DNA from: Lactococcus termiticola
GTDB lineage: Bacteria; Bacillota; Bacilli; Lactobacillales; Streptococcaceae
Reading direction: 5' to 3'
Assembly (NCBI RefSeq): GCF_003116835.1
Contig: NZ_BFFO01000005.1
Coordinates: 97,368-161,367 of the forward strand
Length of the DNA: 64,000 nt
Shown: positions 19,428 through 28,577 of the stretch, one piece after another
How the letters are laid out: each line of letters starts with the position of its first letter
How positions within the stretch are numbered: the stretch's first letter is position 1
Position numbers and translations under genes: made by a program
The notes under the pieces: model-generated
Seen by the model: the letters and a program-made list of their open reading frames with translations, nothing else
Databases searched by the model: none
What the model was told of the DNA's origin: nothing

Positions 19428-20093
19428 ATGAAGAAACAAGAAAAATTAGACCTTGACCTCTTTGAAACAAAAGAGGAGGAAGCAGACTTTCGGGCTTTTT
19501 TTGACGACGTCTTAAAGAAGATTCCTAAAAAATATGCCGTCATCGTTAAAAATTCACTGGCCAAGACCAGTAAACAGGCAGAAGCCTTTGTAAAGTCCAG
19601 AGCTGAGCAATTTGACAAGATTTTTGATGACTTCTTAAAGGATTTAGACAGAGATAGCCGCAAGAAAGCTCACAAAATCATCCATTTTGCCAGTGTGACG
19701 GCCGCGATTGTCGGCTTTACCCCCCTGCCTTTTGCAGATGCTCTTTTGCTCGTGCCTATACAGCTGGTCATGATGACTCGCCTCTATGCGATTTTTGGAG
19801 AAAGCTGGTCTGAAGGCTTGACCAAGTCACTGGCAAAGGAGATGGTGGTTGTAGGTCTGGGCCGTTCTGCTGTCGGTAATCTCTTGAAGTTCATTCCTGC
19901 GGTTGGAACGATTGCGGGTGGTGTGATCAATGCCAGCGTTGCCTCTATCATCACGGAGTCTCTGGGCTGGGTGACCGTCAAGATGTTGCATGATGGTGAG
20001 GACATTTTTGATCAAATCATGTCTTTTAGAGGACAATTTAATCTCTTATTTTCCAGTCTTTCTAAGGCATCCAAATCTAAGAATAAAAAGTGA
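19428..20093 (+). CDS. DUF697 family (YcjF-like) membrane-associated protein
   Basis: The 221-residue protein has a charged, helical N-terminal half (residues 1-80). A DUF697-like region follows with hydrophobic helices (ASVTAAIVGFTPLPFADA, LLVPIQLVMMTRLYAIFG, AVGTIAGGVINASVAS) and the family's GxxPxPxxD pattern. In related proteins this domain follows a small GTPase; here it stands alone. The likely location is the membrane surface; function is unknown. Confidence 0.75.
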   Translation: MKKQEKLDLDLFETKEEEADFRAFFDDVLKKIPKKYAVIVKNSLAKTSKQAEAFVKSRAEQFDKIFDDFLKDLDRDSRKKAHKIIHFASVTAAIVGFTPLPFADALLLVPIQLVMMTRLYAIFGESWSEGLTKSLAKEMVVVGLGRSAVGNLLKFIPAVGTIAGGVINASVASIITESLGWVTVKMLHDGEDIFDQIMSFRGQFNLLFSSLSKASKSKNKK

Positions 20094-20155
20094 AAGCCTT
20101 TACATCATCTAGTTTTAGACATTCCCACCATGAAAGGATTTTCAAACGCTTTTCC

Positions 20156-20183
20156 TTGCAAAATTTAGGAAAAGTGTTAAAAT
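20156..20183 (+). promoter_or_regulatory. Promoter of gap
   Basis: TTGCAA (20156-20161), 16 bp, TGT-TAAAAT (20178-20183). The leader is about 80 nt and ends with a strong AAGGAGG. Confidence 0.7.
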
Positions 20184-20271
20184 ATTATTTGTAAGTTAGT
20201 TCAATAATTAACTTTGTTGTAAGGGCATTTGCTCTGAAAAAATTTCACCCTAATAAGGAGGCAACTACATA

Positions 20272-21282
20272 ATGGTAGTTAAAGTTGGTATTAACGGCTT
20301 CGGTCGTATCGGTCGTTTGGCATTGCGTCGTATTCAAAACGTTGAAGGTGTTGAAGTAGCACACATCAACGACTTGACTGACCCAGCTATGCTTGCACAC
20401 TTGTTGAAATATGACACAACTCAAGGTCGTTTCGACGGTACAGTTGAAGTTAAAGATGGTGGTTTCAACGTTAACGGTAACTTCATCAAAGTTACTGCTG
20501 AAGCTGATCCAGCAAACATCAACTGGGCTGAATCTGGTGTAGAAATCGTGCTTGAAGCAACTGGTTTCTTCGCAACTAAAGAAAAAGCTGAAAAACACTT
20601 GCACGCTAATGGTGCTAAGAAAGTTGTTATTACTGCACCTGGCGGAAACGACGTTAAGACTGTAGTATTCAACACTAACCACGATATCCTTGATGGTACT
20701 GAAACAGTTATCTCTGGTGCTTCATGTACTACTAACTCACTTGCACCTATGGCTAAAGCCCTCAACGATGCATTTGGTATCAAAGTTGGTACAATGACAA
20801 CTGTTCACTCATACACTGGTGACCAAATGACACTTGACGGCCCACACCGTGGTGGTGACTTCCGTCGTGCACGTGCTGCAGCTGAAAACATCGTTCCTAA
20901 CTCAACTGGTGCAGCTAAAGCTATCGGTCTTGTCGTTCCTGAACTTCAAGGTAAACTTCAAGGTCACGCACAACGTGTTGCAACACCAACTGGATCAGTT
21001 ACTGAACTTGTAACTATCCTCAACAAAGAAGTTACTGCTGAAGAAATTAACGCAGTAATGGAAAAAGCAGCTAACGATTCATTCGCTTACAACACTGACG
21101 AAATCGTTTCATCTGATATCATCGGTGAAACTCACGGTTCAATCTTCGATGCTACTCAAACTGAAGTAACATCTGTAGATGGCGCACAACTCGTTAAGAC
21201 TGTTGCTTGGTACGACAACGAAATGTCATACACTTCACAATTGATCCGTACTCTTGAATACTTCGCTAAAATTGCTAAATAA
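20272..21282 (+). CDS. gap: Glyceraldehyde-3-phosphate dehydrogenase
   Basis: The 336-residue glycolytic enzyme oxidises glyceraldehyde-3-phosphate to 1,3-bisphosphoglycerate with NAD+. The N-terminal Rossmann motif is [10 protein letters not shown], and the catalytic cysteine is residue 152 in SGASCTTNS. Codon use is strongly biased (GGT, CGT, AAC, CTT), unlike its neighbours, as expected for a very highly expressed gene. It is monocistronic, with its own promoter and a strong terminator. Confidence 0.98.
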   Translation: MVVKVGINGFGRIGRLALRRIQNVEGVEVAHINDLTDPAMLAHLLKYDTTQGRFDGTVEVKDGGFNVNGNFIKVTAEADPANINWAESGVEIVLEATGFFATKEKAEKHLHANGAKKVVITAPGGNDVKTVVFNTNHDILDGTETVISGASCTTNSLAPMAKALNDAFGIKVGTMTTVHSYTGDQMTLDGPHRGGDFRRARAAAENIVPNSTGAAKAIGLVVPELQGKLQGHAQRVATPTGSVTELVTILNKEVTAEEINAVMEKAANDSFAYNTDEIVSSDIIGETHGSIFDATQTEVTSVDGAQLVKTVAWYDNEMSYTSQLIRTLEYFAKIAK

Positions 21283-21302
21283 TCAACTTGTATAGATTGA
21301 AA

Positions 21303-21329
21303 AGACCAGCTCTCAGGCTGGTTTTTTTG
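21303..21329 (+). terminator. Terminator of gap
   Basis: ACCAGC-TCTCAG-GCTGGT followed by a T-run. The recG -10 box begins right after the T-run. Confidence 0.9.
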
Positions 21330-21330
21330 T

Positions 21331-21336
21331 TATAAT
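21331..21336 (+). promoter_or_regulatory. Extended -10 box of recG
   Basis: TG-T-TATAAT overlaps the end of the gap terminator T-run and ends 7 nt before the recG ATG. No Shine-Dalgarno is visible, so a leaderless mRNA is predicted. Position may be off by one base. Confidence 0.6.
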
Positions 21337-21343
21337 AAGAACT

Positions 21344-23350
21344 ATGAAACTTACGGATAGTATACAATACTTAAAAGGAGTGGGACCAAAGTCGGCAGAG
21401 AACTTTGAAAAGCTTGGCATTTCAAACCTCCAGGACCTCCTGCTCTATTTTCCCTTCCGCTATGAGGACTTTGCTGGTCGCTCAGTTTTTGAGCTGATGG
21501 ATGGGGAGAAGGCGACAGTGATTGGAGAGGTTGTCACACCGGCTAATGTCCAGTATTTTGGGCGTGGAAGGAACCGCCTGTCCTTCAAAATTAAGCAGGA
21601 GGAGGCAGTCATTTCAGTGACCTTCTTTAATCAGCCCTATCTGGCGGATAAGGTAGAGCTTGGCAAGGAGATTGCTGTCTTTGGGAAATGGGAGCAGGCC
21701 AAGCAGGCCCTTTTAGGGATGAAGATCATTGCCCAAGCAGATGACGGTTTTTCACCGGTCTATCATCTGAAAGAGGGAATGAAGCAGGCAACGCTCGTAA
21801 AGGCCATTCAGGCGGCCTTCGATGCTGAGGTCTTGTCTGATGTAGAGGAAAATCTGCCGGATTATCTCCTTGAAAAATACCGGCTGATGCCTAGACAGGA
21901 AGCGATTGTGGCCATGCACTTTCCAAAGGACATGGAAGCCCATAAGCAGGCACTGCGAAGGGTTAAATTTGAAGAGCTTTTCTATTTTCAGATGAAACTT
22001 CAGGCCCTTAAAAATAAGGAAAAGGCTGCTAGATTTGGCCGGAAAATTAGTTTTGATGCGTTAGCTTTACAGGAAAAACAGGACAGTCTTCCCTTTGAGT
22101 TGACAGCTGCCCAGCAAAAGGCACTGGATGAAATCCTTTCTGATATGAAGTCTGACTACCATATGAATCGCCTTTTACAGGGGGATGTGGGCTCAGGAAA
22201 GACAGTGGTTGCAAGTCTGTCAATGTATGCAACAGTTCTGTCAGGTTTACAGTCGGCTCTTATGGTTCCTACTGAAATCCTAGCCCGTCAACATGCCGCA
22301 AGTTTACAGTCAACTTTTCCAGAGTTAAAGATAGCCCTACTCGTCTCTGGCTTAAAAGTAGCTGAGCGGAAGGAGATTCTAAAAGAGCTCAAATCTGGAG
22401 CGATTCAGATGATTGTGGGGACGCATGCCCTGATTCAGGAGGGGGTTGAGTTTCATGACTTAGGCCTTGTCATCACAGATGAACAGCACCGTTTTGGTGT
22501 CAAGCAACGTAAAACCTTACGAGAGAAAGGTCAAAATCCAGATGTTCTGATGATGACAGCGACACCGATTCCTAGAACCCTTGCTATTACAGCCTTTGGA
22601 GATATGGATGTTTCAATCATTGACGAGTTGCCTCAGGGTCGTCAAGCGATTACGACCAGATGGGTAAAGCATGAACAGATGCCTGAAGTCCTGAAATGGA
22701 TTGCTGAGGAGTTGACAAAAAAAGCCCAGGTTTACTTTATTTCGCCCTTGATTGAAGAGAGTGAAGCCCTGGATTTGAAGAATGCTGAAGCACTTTACAG
22801 TGAGTTGACAGCCTACTTTGGAAGTCAAGTAGAGATAGGCCTTCTTCATGGTCGGATGAAAAATGAGGAAAAAGATGCCATCATGCAGGATTTCAAGTCA
22901 GCCAAGCTGGATGTTCTAGTGTCAACCACTGTCATCGAGGTCGGTGTCGATGTGCCTAATGCAACGGTCATGGTCATCATGGATGCAGACCGCTTTGGCT
23001 TATCCCAGCTACATCAGCTCAGAGGTCGTGTCGGCCGGGGAACTAAAAAATCCTATGCTATTTTAGTGGCGAATCCTAAATCTGAGTCAGGAAAAAAACG
23101 GATGGAAATCATGTGTAAAACACAAAATGGTTTTATCCTGGCTGAGGAAGACTTAAAGATGCGGGGCTCAGGAGAAATCTTTGGCCTACGCCAGTCCGGT
23201 ATGCCTGAATTTCTGGTGGCTGACCTGGTCAATGATTATAATATCCTTGAAGTGGCCAGACAAGAAGCGCTTGAGGTCTTTAAGAGACCTGATGAGCCCG
23301 TCCATCGCTGGTTAATCCAGCAGAGCCAGGTTGAAGGAGAATTTGATTAG
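21344..23350 (+). CDS. recG: ATP-dependent DNA helicase RecG
   Basis: The 668-residue branch-migration helicase remodels stalled forks and Holliday junctions. The N-terminal wedge/OB domain (residues about 1-160) begins LKGVGPKSAENFEKLGI. Helicase motifs are Walker [26 protein letters not shown] and QLRGRVGRG. Length matches the family. It sits close to the origin, oriented with replication, and ends in a bidirectional terminator shared with mnmE. Confidence 0.97.
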   Translation: MKLTDSIQYLKGVGPKSAENFEKLGISNLQDLLLYFPFRYEDFAGRSVFELMDGEKATVIGEVVTPANVQYFGRGRNRLSFKIKQEEAVISVTFFNQPYLADKVELGKEIAVFGKWEQAKQALLGMKIIAQADDGFSPVYHLKEGMKQATLVKAIQAAFDAEVLSDVEENLPDYLLEKYRLMPRQEAIVAMHFPKDMEAHKQALRRVKFEELFYFQMKLQALKNKEKAARFGRKISFDALALQEKQDSLPFELTAAQQKALDEILSDMKSDYHMNRLLQGDVGSGKTVVASLSMYATVLSGLQSALMVPTEILARQHAASLQSTFPELKIALLVSGLKVAERKEILKELKSGAIQMIVGTHALIQEGVEFHDLGLVITDEQHRFGVKQRKTLREKGQNPDVLMMTATPIPRTLAITAFGDMDVSIIDELPQGRQAITTRWVKHEQMPEVLKWIAEELTKKAQVYFISPLIEESEALDLKNAEALYSELTAYFGSQVEIGLLHGRMKNEEKDAIMQDFKSAKLDVLVSTTVIEVGVDVPNATVMVIMDADRFGLSQLHQLRGRVGRGTKKSYAILVANPKSESGKKRMEIMCKTQNGFILAEEDLKMRGSGEIFGLRQSGMPEFLVADLVNDYNILEVARQEALEVFKRPDEPVHRWLIQQSQVEGEFD

Positions 23351-23380
23351 AAAAAAGCCTTTTGATGAGGCTTTTTTCTA
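23349..23380. terminator. Bidirectional terminator between recG and mnmE
   Basis: AGAAAAAAGCC / GGCTTTTTTCT, 11-bp stem with a 9-nt loop, between converging genes. Confidence 0.85.
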
Positions 23381-23394
23381 ATGAGAAAGATTGA

Positions 23395-24762
23395 TTATTT
23401 TCCTAGGCAGAATTGACTGAAGAGTTGGGTGATGAGTTCATCTGGAGCCCCGTCACCTGTGATTTCTCCTAGGGCCTGCCAGCATCGAGTCACATCAACC
23501 TGGATCAAATCAACAGGTAGACCTGCTAGCAGGCTGTTTTTAGCTTCAGCAAGACTGTTTACAGCTGATTCTACGAGGGCGATATGGCGAGCATTAGAGA
23601 GGACGGTAGCATCCTTTGCTTCGATGTTGCCAGCAAAGAAAATGCGGTTGATTTCGTTTTCGACTGCCTCTAAGTTTTTACTATTGAGTACAGAGATGCG
23701 AATGAAATTGTCTGGTAATTGGTCAATCTCTATCTTTTCTGGCAGATCTGTCTTATTGAGAAGGATAATCCTTGTGGCTGACTCTGACTGCTCTAGGAGC
23801 TGTAAATCTTGACTGGTCAAAGTTGATGATGCGTCAAGGACTAATAGCACCAGGTCAGCCTCTGACAAGGCCTTGACTGAACGTTCAACACCGATTTTTT
23901 CAACGACATCATCTGTCTCACGAATGCCAGCTGTGTCAACCAATTCAAGGGGAACACCGCCAATATTTGCAAATTCTGTGATGACATCACGGGTTGTTCC
24001 TGCAATATCAGTGACGATAGCCTTTTCTTCTCTCAAGAGCTGGTTGAGTAAACTTGATTTACCGACATTTGGACGGCCGACAATTGCTGTTTTTAAGCCT
24101 TCCCTGAGGATTTTTCCTCGTTTTGCAGTTGACAGGAGATGGTTCAGAAGTTGCTCAAATTCAGCAATTTTTTCAGCTAGGAGCTGACTGGTCATCGTCT
24201 CGACATCGTCGTATTCAGGATAGTCAATATTGACTTCAACCTGGGCTAATGTCTCAAGGATTTCCTGACGAATGCTTGCAATCAAGGTTGACAGTGAGCC
24301 ATCAAGTTGTTTTACAGCGATATTTGCGGCCAAATCTGTCTTGGCCCGAATCAAATCCATGACTGACTCAGCCTGGGCCAGGTCCATCCGGCCATTTAAG
24401 AAGGCCCGCTTTGTAAACTCACCTGGCTCAGCCAGACGTGCCCCATGACGGAGGAGGAGCTGGAGGATTTCTTGAGTGACAGCAATCCCGCCGTGTGTAT
24501 TGATTTCAACGATATTTTCTCTGGTAAAGGTCTTTGGAGCTCGCATGACGGACAACATGACCTCATCAACCAACTCTTCATCATTGTAAACATGACCGTA
24601 ATTGATGGTATGACTGTCAACCAGGTCTAAATCCTTGCCACGAAAGACTTCTTTTGCAATTTTTATCGCATCTGTCCCACTGAGGCGGACGATAGAGATG
24701 GCTCCTTCGCCAAGGGGCGTAGAAATCGCCGCAATCGTATCAAATTCTTGTGTTAATGTCAT
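23395..24762 (-). CDS. mnmE: tRNA modification GTPase MnmE (TrmE)
   Basis: The 455-residue GTPase, with MnmG, installs cmnm5U at the tRNA wobble position. The N-terminal folate-binding domain is followed by helical segments and an inserted G domain with [24 protein letters not shown] and NKTD. The conserved C-terminal CLGK closes the protein. The -10-like TAAAAT (24769-24774) ends 6 nt before the ATG, and no Shine-Dalgarno is present. It is divergent from the next gene, with only 37 bp between start codons. Confidence 0.97.
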   Translation of the reverse strand: MTLTQEFDTIAAISTPLGEGAISIVRLSGTDAIKIAKEVFRGKDLDLVDSHTINYGHVYNDEELVDEVMLSVMRAPKTFTRENIVEINTHGGIAVTQEILQLLLRHGARLAEPGEFTKRAFLNGRMDLAQAESVMDLIRAKTDLAANIAVKQLDGSLSTLIASIRQEILETLAQVEVNIDYPEYDDVETMTSQLLAEKIAEFEQLLNHLLSTAKRGKILREGLKTAIVGRPNVGKSSLLNQLLREEKAIVTDIAGTTRDVITEFANIGGVPLELVDTAGIRETDDVVEKIGVERSVKALSEADLVLLVLDASSTLTSQDLQLLEQSESATRIILLNKTDLPEKIEIDQLPDNFIRISVLNSKNLEAVENEINRIFFAGNIEAKDATVLSNARHIALVESAVNSLAEAKNSLLAGLPVDLIQVDVTRCWQALGEITGDGAPDELITQLFSQFCLGK

Positions 24763-24768
24763 AAACCC

Positions 24769-24793
24769 ATTTTACACAAAATTAAGGTAAAAT
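24769..24793. promoter_or_regulatory. Divergent -10 boxes serving mnmE and the pseudouridine synthase gene
   Basis: TAAAAT on the minus strand at 24769-24774 and on the plus strand at 24788-24793. Each ends 6 nt from its start codon, inside a 37-bp intergenic region, so both mRNAs are predicted to be leaderless or nearly so. The plus side has an AAGG 12 nt before its ATG, a poor Shine-Dalgarno. Confidence 0.5.
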
Positions 24794-24799
24794 AATAGC

Positions 24800-25519
24800 A
24801 TGAGACTCGATAAATATCTGGCAGATTGTGGTTTAGGCAGTCGTTCAGAAGTAAAAACTTTTATAAAAAAAGGCAGGGTCACGGTCAACGGAAGCCTGGT
24901 GCGTTCTGACAAATTTCAGGTCGATGCCAATGAGGATGAGATTGCCTTTGATGGAAAAATGTTGCATCATCAGACCCTCTTTTATTATATGATGAACAAG
25001 CCGGCCGGCTTTGTTTCTGTCACCCAGGATAATCAGCACCAGACGGTGCTTGAGTTGCTGAATACGGCGGATTATCGCAAGGACATCTTTCCTGCAGGGC
25101 GACTTGATAAGGACACAGAAGGCCTCCTTTTTCTGACCAATGATGGCCTTTTGGCTCATGAACTATTGTCTCCTAGTAAGCATGTGGAAAAAGAGTATTA
25201 TGCGAAGATTGACGGCCTGGTGACTGAGGAGACGGTCAAGCAATTTTCTGAAGGTGTCGAGCTTTTTGGTGAAAAAGGGAATCCCTTTAAGGGAGAATTG
25301 AGCGTTGTTTCCACAAATGAAAATGAGAAAAGCTCAGAGATTCGCCTGATTATTCATCGGGGTGTCTATCATCAGGTCAAGCGGATGTTTCGGGCAGTGG
25401 ATATGAATGTGACTTATCTGAAGCGATTGAGGATGGGGACTTTGCTTTTGGATAGTAGGCTTGAGTCTGGATCTTACCGGGATTTGACAAAGGATGAGTT
25501 AGAAAAACTCAGGAAGTAA
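24800..25519 (+). CDS. 16S/23S rRNA pseudouridine synthase, RsuA/RluB family
   Basis: The 239-residue enzyme has an N-terminal S4 domain (MRLDKYLADCGLGSRSEVKTFI) and the RsuA/RluB catalytic core with FPAGRLDKDTEG, whose aspartate is the nucleophile. Late motifs are RGVYHQVKRM and RLRMG. It isomerises one uridine in rRNA. RsuA (16S U516) is more likely than RluB because of the short length and YYMMNKPAG, but this is not certain. Confidence 0.88.
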   Translation: MRLDKYLADCGLGSRSEVKTFIKKGRVTVNGSLVRSDKFQVDANEDEIAFDGKMLHHQTLFYYMMNKPAGFVSVTQDNQHQTVLELLNTADYRKDIFPAGRLDKDTEGLLFLTNDGLLAHELLSPSKHVEKEYYAKIDGLVTEETVKQFSEGVELFGEKGNPFKGELSVVSTNENEKSSEIRLIIHRGVYHQVKRMFRAVDMNVTYLKRLRMGTLLLDSRLESGSYRDLTKDELEKLRK

Positions 25520-25520
25520 G

Positions 25521-25581
25521 AAAGCTAATCGATGAGATTTGGCTTTTTTTATTTCCAAAAATGGAAATGAAAAAATCTCAT
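25521..25581 (+). terminator. Terminator and extended inverted repeat after the pseudouridine synthase gene
   Basis: AAGCTAATC and GATTTGGCTT form a stem followed by T7. Two further inverted repeats are nested here: ATTTCCA-AAAA-TGGAAAT at 25551-25568 and an outer ATGAGATTT/AAATCTCAT pair (25532-25540, 25573-25581). The inner palindrome overlaps the -35 region of the next gene, whose -10 is TGT-TATGAT, and may be an operator. Confidence 0.55.
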
Positions 25582-25609
25582 GTTATGATAAAAGAAAAAG
25601 GAGTAATTT

Positions 25610-25906
25610 ATGGAAGAAAAATTTGAAGCGACAAGGCTTAAATTAGCCGACGACTTGAAGAGACTGCTTGCAAATGCTGAGATTTCGCCCTTTGAGCGAG
25701 AAAAACTAGGCCTGGCCTTAGAAAAGCTGGAGTCAGGCATCTTCATTCCAAATCTCATCCGGAGCCTGCAAGCAAGTTTTTATAAGCCGGCGATGAAGGG
25801 GAGACTGACGGATGAGGTTTTGGATTTTTATCATAGCCTGCCTAAGTCATTGCCAATGCTACAAATTTTAGGCTTTAGCATGACGGGAAAAGCCTATCCT
25901 TTGTGA
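25610..25906 (+). CDS. Bacteriocin immunity-like protein (enterocin A immunity family fold)
   Basis: The 98-residue protein is mostly helical. Its pattern matches small streptococcal and lactococcal immunity proteins of the EntA_Immun type: helix, then PFEREKLGLALEKLESGIFIPNLIRSL, then a loop and LTDEVLDFYHSL. These four-helix proteins protect against class IIa bacteriocins at the membrane. No bacteriocin precursor (double-glycine leader, YGNG) is nearby, so it would be an orphan. It has an AAAGGAG ribosome site and is followed after 29 bp by an Rgg-type regulator. Confidence 0.65.
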   Translation: MEEKFEATRLKLADDLKRLLANAEISPFEREKLGLALEKLESGIFIPNLIRSLQASFYKPAMKGRLTDEVLDFYHSLPKSLPMLQILGFSMTGKAYPL

Positions 25907-25935
25907 TAAAATCAAGCTAAAAGGGAGGAGAAAAG

Positions 25936-26841
25936 ATGAAGGGAAGAAAAAGAATCAGGCGAGAGATGCTGAGAAAGCAAGCCAGGATTGATACGAAGTA
26001 CGGCGATACCTTTGTCCAGATGAGGGAGCAGATGGGTATGATATCAAAGGATTTTGGCCAGTATATTAGTGCAGGGGCCCTTTCCAGATTTGAAAATTAT
26101 GAGACCCTGCCAGATATTCGCAAGCTAAAAGAAATGATGCAGGTCATGCACAGCAGTCTTGGAGAGTATGAACGCTTCTGTGATAATTTTGAGCAGAACC
26201 CTTATGAGGCGGGCTATCAGAGGATTGCCTGGGCAAGATACCGAGGCGATAAGGATGAGCTGAGAAGCATTCATCTTTTGATGGTCAATCTGGGGCCGGC
26301 CTTTAGGCGGGGAGCACTGGCTGCTAAAGCAAGCTATCAGAGCTTGACAGAGCAAGAGGCTGAAGAGTGTTACGAGCACCTTTTTGGTGTGGACATGTGG
26401 ATGATCAATGAAATCTATTTTGCAGGTTTTGTCGTCGAGCAGTTGCCAAAAAGTCTTATTTTATCGCTGTTAAAAGACTTTTTTGAAAGACGATTTTTGA
26501 CCCGCTATCAAGGAAGCACCAAATACACGCGGGAAATCTATAATTTTGCCTCACGGGCCGGCCATATTCTTGTACGAGATGGCTCGGAAGAGGAGGTCAT
26601 GAAGCTGGTCGAGCAGATGGAGCTTTATTTGCCTGGGGAAAACGAGCTTTATACCAGAATGGATTTTCATTTTCTAAAAGGGCTGGCTATCTATCGTTTT
26701 ATCGACCGGGAGGCTGGGCAAAATAAAATCCAGGAGATTATGGATGTTTTAGGCAGTTTGGGGAGCTATACGCTTCAAAGCTTTTATTTGAGACGCTTTG
26801 AGGAGACAGTTGGCCATCCCTTTGGAAAAATTTCTGATTAA
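25936..26841 (+). CDS. Rgg/GadR/MutR family transcriptional regulator
   Basis: The 301-residue protein has an N-terminal HTH ([34 protein letters not shown]) and a helical TPR-like C-terminal domain typical of Rgg proteins. It begins with a basic extension, [17 protein letters not shown]. Rgg proteins often sense short peptides and control bacteriocin or competence genes. GGGAGG precedes the start. Co-transcription with the immunity-like gene suggests that gene is a target; no peptide-pheromone gene was recognised beside it. Confidence 0.82.
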   Translation: MKGRKRIRREMLRKQARIDTKYGDTFVQMREQMGMISKDFGQYISAGALSRFENYETLPDIRKLKEMMQVMHSSLGEYERFCDNFEQNPYEAGYQRIAWARYRGDKDELRSIHLLMVNLGPAFRRGALAAKASYQSLTEQEAEECYEHLFGVDMWMINEIYFAGFVVEQLPKSLILSLLKDFFERRFLTRYQGSTKYTREIYNFASRAGHILVRDGSEEEVMKLVEQMELYLPGENELYTRMDFHFLKGLAIYRFIDREAGQNKIQEIMDVLGSLGSYTLQSFYLRRFEETVGHPFGKISD

Positions 26842-26882
26842 AAATATTTAAGAAAGCCCTATCAAGATTTTTCGAGTCGTGT

Positions 26883-26888
26883 TATAAT
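26883..26888 (+). promoter_or_regulatory. Extended -10 box of rpiA
   Basis: GTG-T-TATAAT followed by AAGACT and the ATG. No Shine-Dalgarno and no clear -35: a predicted leaderless mRNA. Confidence 0.6.
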
Positions 26889-26894
26889 AAGACT

Positions 26895-27566
26895 ATGGAA
26901 AATCTAAAGCAGGCGGCGGCCGTCGAGGCTGCAAAATTTGTGAAAGATAGCATGGTGCTGGGACTTGGGACGGGTTCAACGGCGGCTTATTTTGTGGATG
27001 AAGTTGCTAGGCTGATGACAGAAGAAGGCTTGAGCATCACGGCAGTGACCACTTCTTTTGAGACAGCGAGCCAGGCTGAAAAACTCGGCATTCCCCTCAA
27101 GTCGATCGATGAAGTCGACCATGTTGACTTGACGGTTGATGGGGCTGACGAAGTGGACGCTGAGCTCAACGGCATCAAGGGCGGTGGCGGTGCCCTATTG
27201 ATGGAGAAGGTGGTGGCATGCTATTCTCGGGATTACATCTGGATTGTAGATGACAGCAAGCCATGTAAGCAGTTGGGTGCCTTTAAGTTGCCCGTGGAAG
27301 TCGTGACTTATGGGGCAGAGCAACTCTTCCGTATCTTTGAAGAACGGGGTTATAAGCCGAGCTGGCGGATGAGGGGCGATGAGCGCTTGTTGACCGATAT
27401 GAAGAATTTGATTATCGATCTGGACCTAGGCGTGATTAAAGAGCCTGAAAAATTAGCAGATGAGCTCAAGAGCATGTGTGGTGTGGTTGAGCATGGCCTC
27501 TTCATCAACATGGTCAAAAAGGTGATTGTAGCCAGTTCTGAAGGTATTAAGATTTTAGAAAAATGA
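26895..27566 (+). CDS. rpiA: Ribose-5-phosphate isomerase A
   Basis: The 223-residue enzyme interconverts ribose-5-P and ribulose-5-P in the pentose phosphate pathway. Diagnostic motifs are [52 protein letters not shown] and [10 protein letters not shown]. Length is normal. It is monocistronic with a terminator 3' of the stop. Confidence 0.96.
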   Translation: MENLKQAAAVEAAKFVKDSMVLGLGTGSTAAYFVDEVARLMTEEGLSITAVTTSFETASQAEKLGIPLKSIDEVDHVDLTVDGADEVDAELNGIKGGGGALLMEKVVACYSRDYIWIVDDSKPCKQLGAFKLPVEVVTYGAEQLFRIFEERGYKPSWRMRGDERLLTDMKNLIIDLDLGVIKEPEKLADELKSMCGVVEHGLFINMVKKVIVASSEGIKILEK

Positions 27567-27589
27567 TCCAAAAAAATGGGTCATTTTTT
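27563..27589 (+). terminator. Terminator of rpiA
   Basis: ATGATCC / GGGTCAT stem (one G-U pair) with an A-rich loop and T6. Confidence 0.8.
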
Positions 27590-27590
27590 C

Positions 27591-27642
27591 TTGCAAAATT
27601 TTGCTGAATAAGCTATAATAAAAATATAGTTTGAAACTATAT
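27591..27642 (+). promoter_or_regulatory. Promoter and operator of the HdiR-like gene
   Basis: TTGCAA (27591-27596), 17 bp, TATAAT (27614-27619). Immediately downstream is a perfect 19-bp palindrome, ATATAGTTT-G-AAACTATAT (27624-27642), at the transcription start and before the ribosome site. This fits autorepression by the adjacent LexA-like regulator. Confidence 0.8.
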
Positions 27643-27657
27643 TTTGAAAAGGACACT

Positions 27658-28374
27658 ATGGAATTTGGACAAAACATCAAAATTTATCGGAAGGCGAGAG
27701 GTATGACCCAGGTTGAGCTCTGTGAGCAACTGGGCATCATGCAGGCTTCCTACTCTAACTGGGAGCGGGGGAAGACCTATCCTAGTTTTGAAAATCTGAT
27801 GCAGTTATCTGATATTTTGAAGGTCAGCCCTGCCCAGCTCCTTGCCGACAAGCTCACAGCCACAATCATCGAGGCTTTACAGAACATGCAACCCAAGCAA
27901 CAAGAAAAGTTGCTGGCTTATGCTCAGGAAGTTAGCAAGCCGCAAGTAAAGAAGAGTCCTGAAAAGCCCCTTGTCTTTCCTAAGAGGCCAGCTTTGACCG
28001 AGGTCAAGGTCTATGAAGGCCTGTCGGCTGGCACTGGGCGTGGCCTGGTTGGAGACGGCGACTACAGTACAGTTTATACGGATGAGGTCCTGCCTAGTTT
28101 TGATGTGGCAAGTTGGGTTTCAGGAGATTCGATGGAGCCAACCTATCTCAACGGCTCAGTGGTCTTGATTAAGGATACGGGCTTTGATTATGATGGGGCT
28201 ATCTATGCGGTCGATGTCGATGGTAGCCTCTATATCAAGAAGGTTTACCGTGAGGAAGCTGGCCTTAGACTGGTTTCGATTAATAAAAAATATGATGATA
28301 AGTACTTCAGCCTAGAAGAGAATCCAAGGATTATTGGTAAGGTTGTTGGTAATTTTAAGGAATATGAGGATTAA
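27658..28374 (+). CDS. hdiR: HdiR-like self-cleaving repressor (HTH plus S24 peptidase)
   Basis: The 238-residue product has an N-terminal HTH_3 (IKIYRKARGMTQVELCEQLGIMQASYSNWERGK), a linker, and a C-terminal LexA-type S24 domain. The predicted cleavage bond is A124-G125 in LSAGTG. The nucleophile is S158 in SGDSMEP and the general base is K195, 37 residues later as in LexA. I start at 27658, with AAAAGGA upstream, rather than nine codons earlier inside the operator. Lactococcal HdiR responds to DNA damage and heat through RecA and Clp; the same is inferred here. Confidence 0.88.
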   Translation: MEFGQNIKIYRKARGMTQVELCEQLGIMQASYSNWERGKTYPSFENLMQLSDILKVSPAQLLADKLTATIIEALQNMQPKQQEKLLAYAQEVSKPQVKKSPEKPLVFPKRPALTEVKVYEGLSAGTGRGLVGDGDYSTVYTDEVLPSFDVASWVSGDSMEPTYLNGSVVLIKDTGFDYDGAIYAVDVDGSLYIKKVYREEAGLRLVSINKKYDDKYFSLEENPRIIGKVVGNFKEYED

Positions 28375-28378
28375 AGAG

Positions 28379-28558
28379 ATGATGAATTTAACAAATACGC
28401 AGACGACATATAATATTGGCCAGTTGATTATCAAGACTAATCGACCTATCACAGGGACTTCTGCCATCCAATTTCCGCTGACAAAGGAAAAGGGACATGA
28501 AATGCTGGAGGAGATGTTTCAATCTGAAGAAATGAAAAAAGCTCGCCTGTTTGGCTGA
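28379..28558 (+). CDS. Small hypothetical protein cotranscribed with the HdiR-like gene
   Basis: The 59-residue protein begins 5 nt after the repressor stop, with GAGG upstream; an alternative ATG is the next codon. I do not recognise it. The sequence is polar in its first half (NTQTTYNIGQLIIKTNRPI) with an acidic helix at the end (GHEMLEEMFQSEEMKKARL). Its place behind an autoregulated SOS-type repressor suggests it is damage- or stress-inducible. Confidence 0.65.
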   Translation: MMNLTNTQTTYNIGQLIIKTNRPITGTSAIQFPLTKEKGHEMLEEMFQSEEMKKARLFG

Positions 28559-28566
28559 GCTTTTTT
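28535..28566. terminator. Bidirectional terminator between the small gene and the HxlR gene
   Basis: AAAAAAGCTC / GAGCTTTTTT with an inner GCC/GGC pairing. It overlaps the end of the small gene. Confidence 0.85.
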
Positions 28567-28577
28567 GCTGGCTGACG

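Noticed and set aside
20245..20682. Long frames on the minus strand over gap
   Set aside because: The strongly biased codon use of gap (few stop-complement codons) opens antisense frames; they have no start signals and no recognisable protein.
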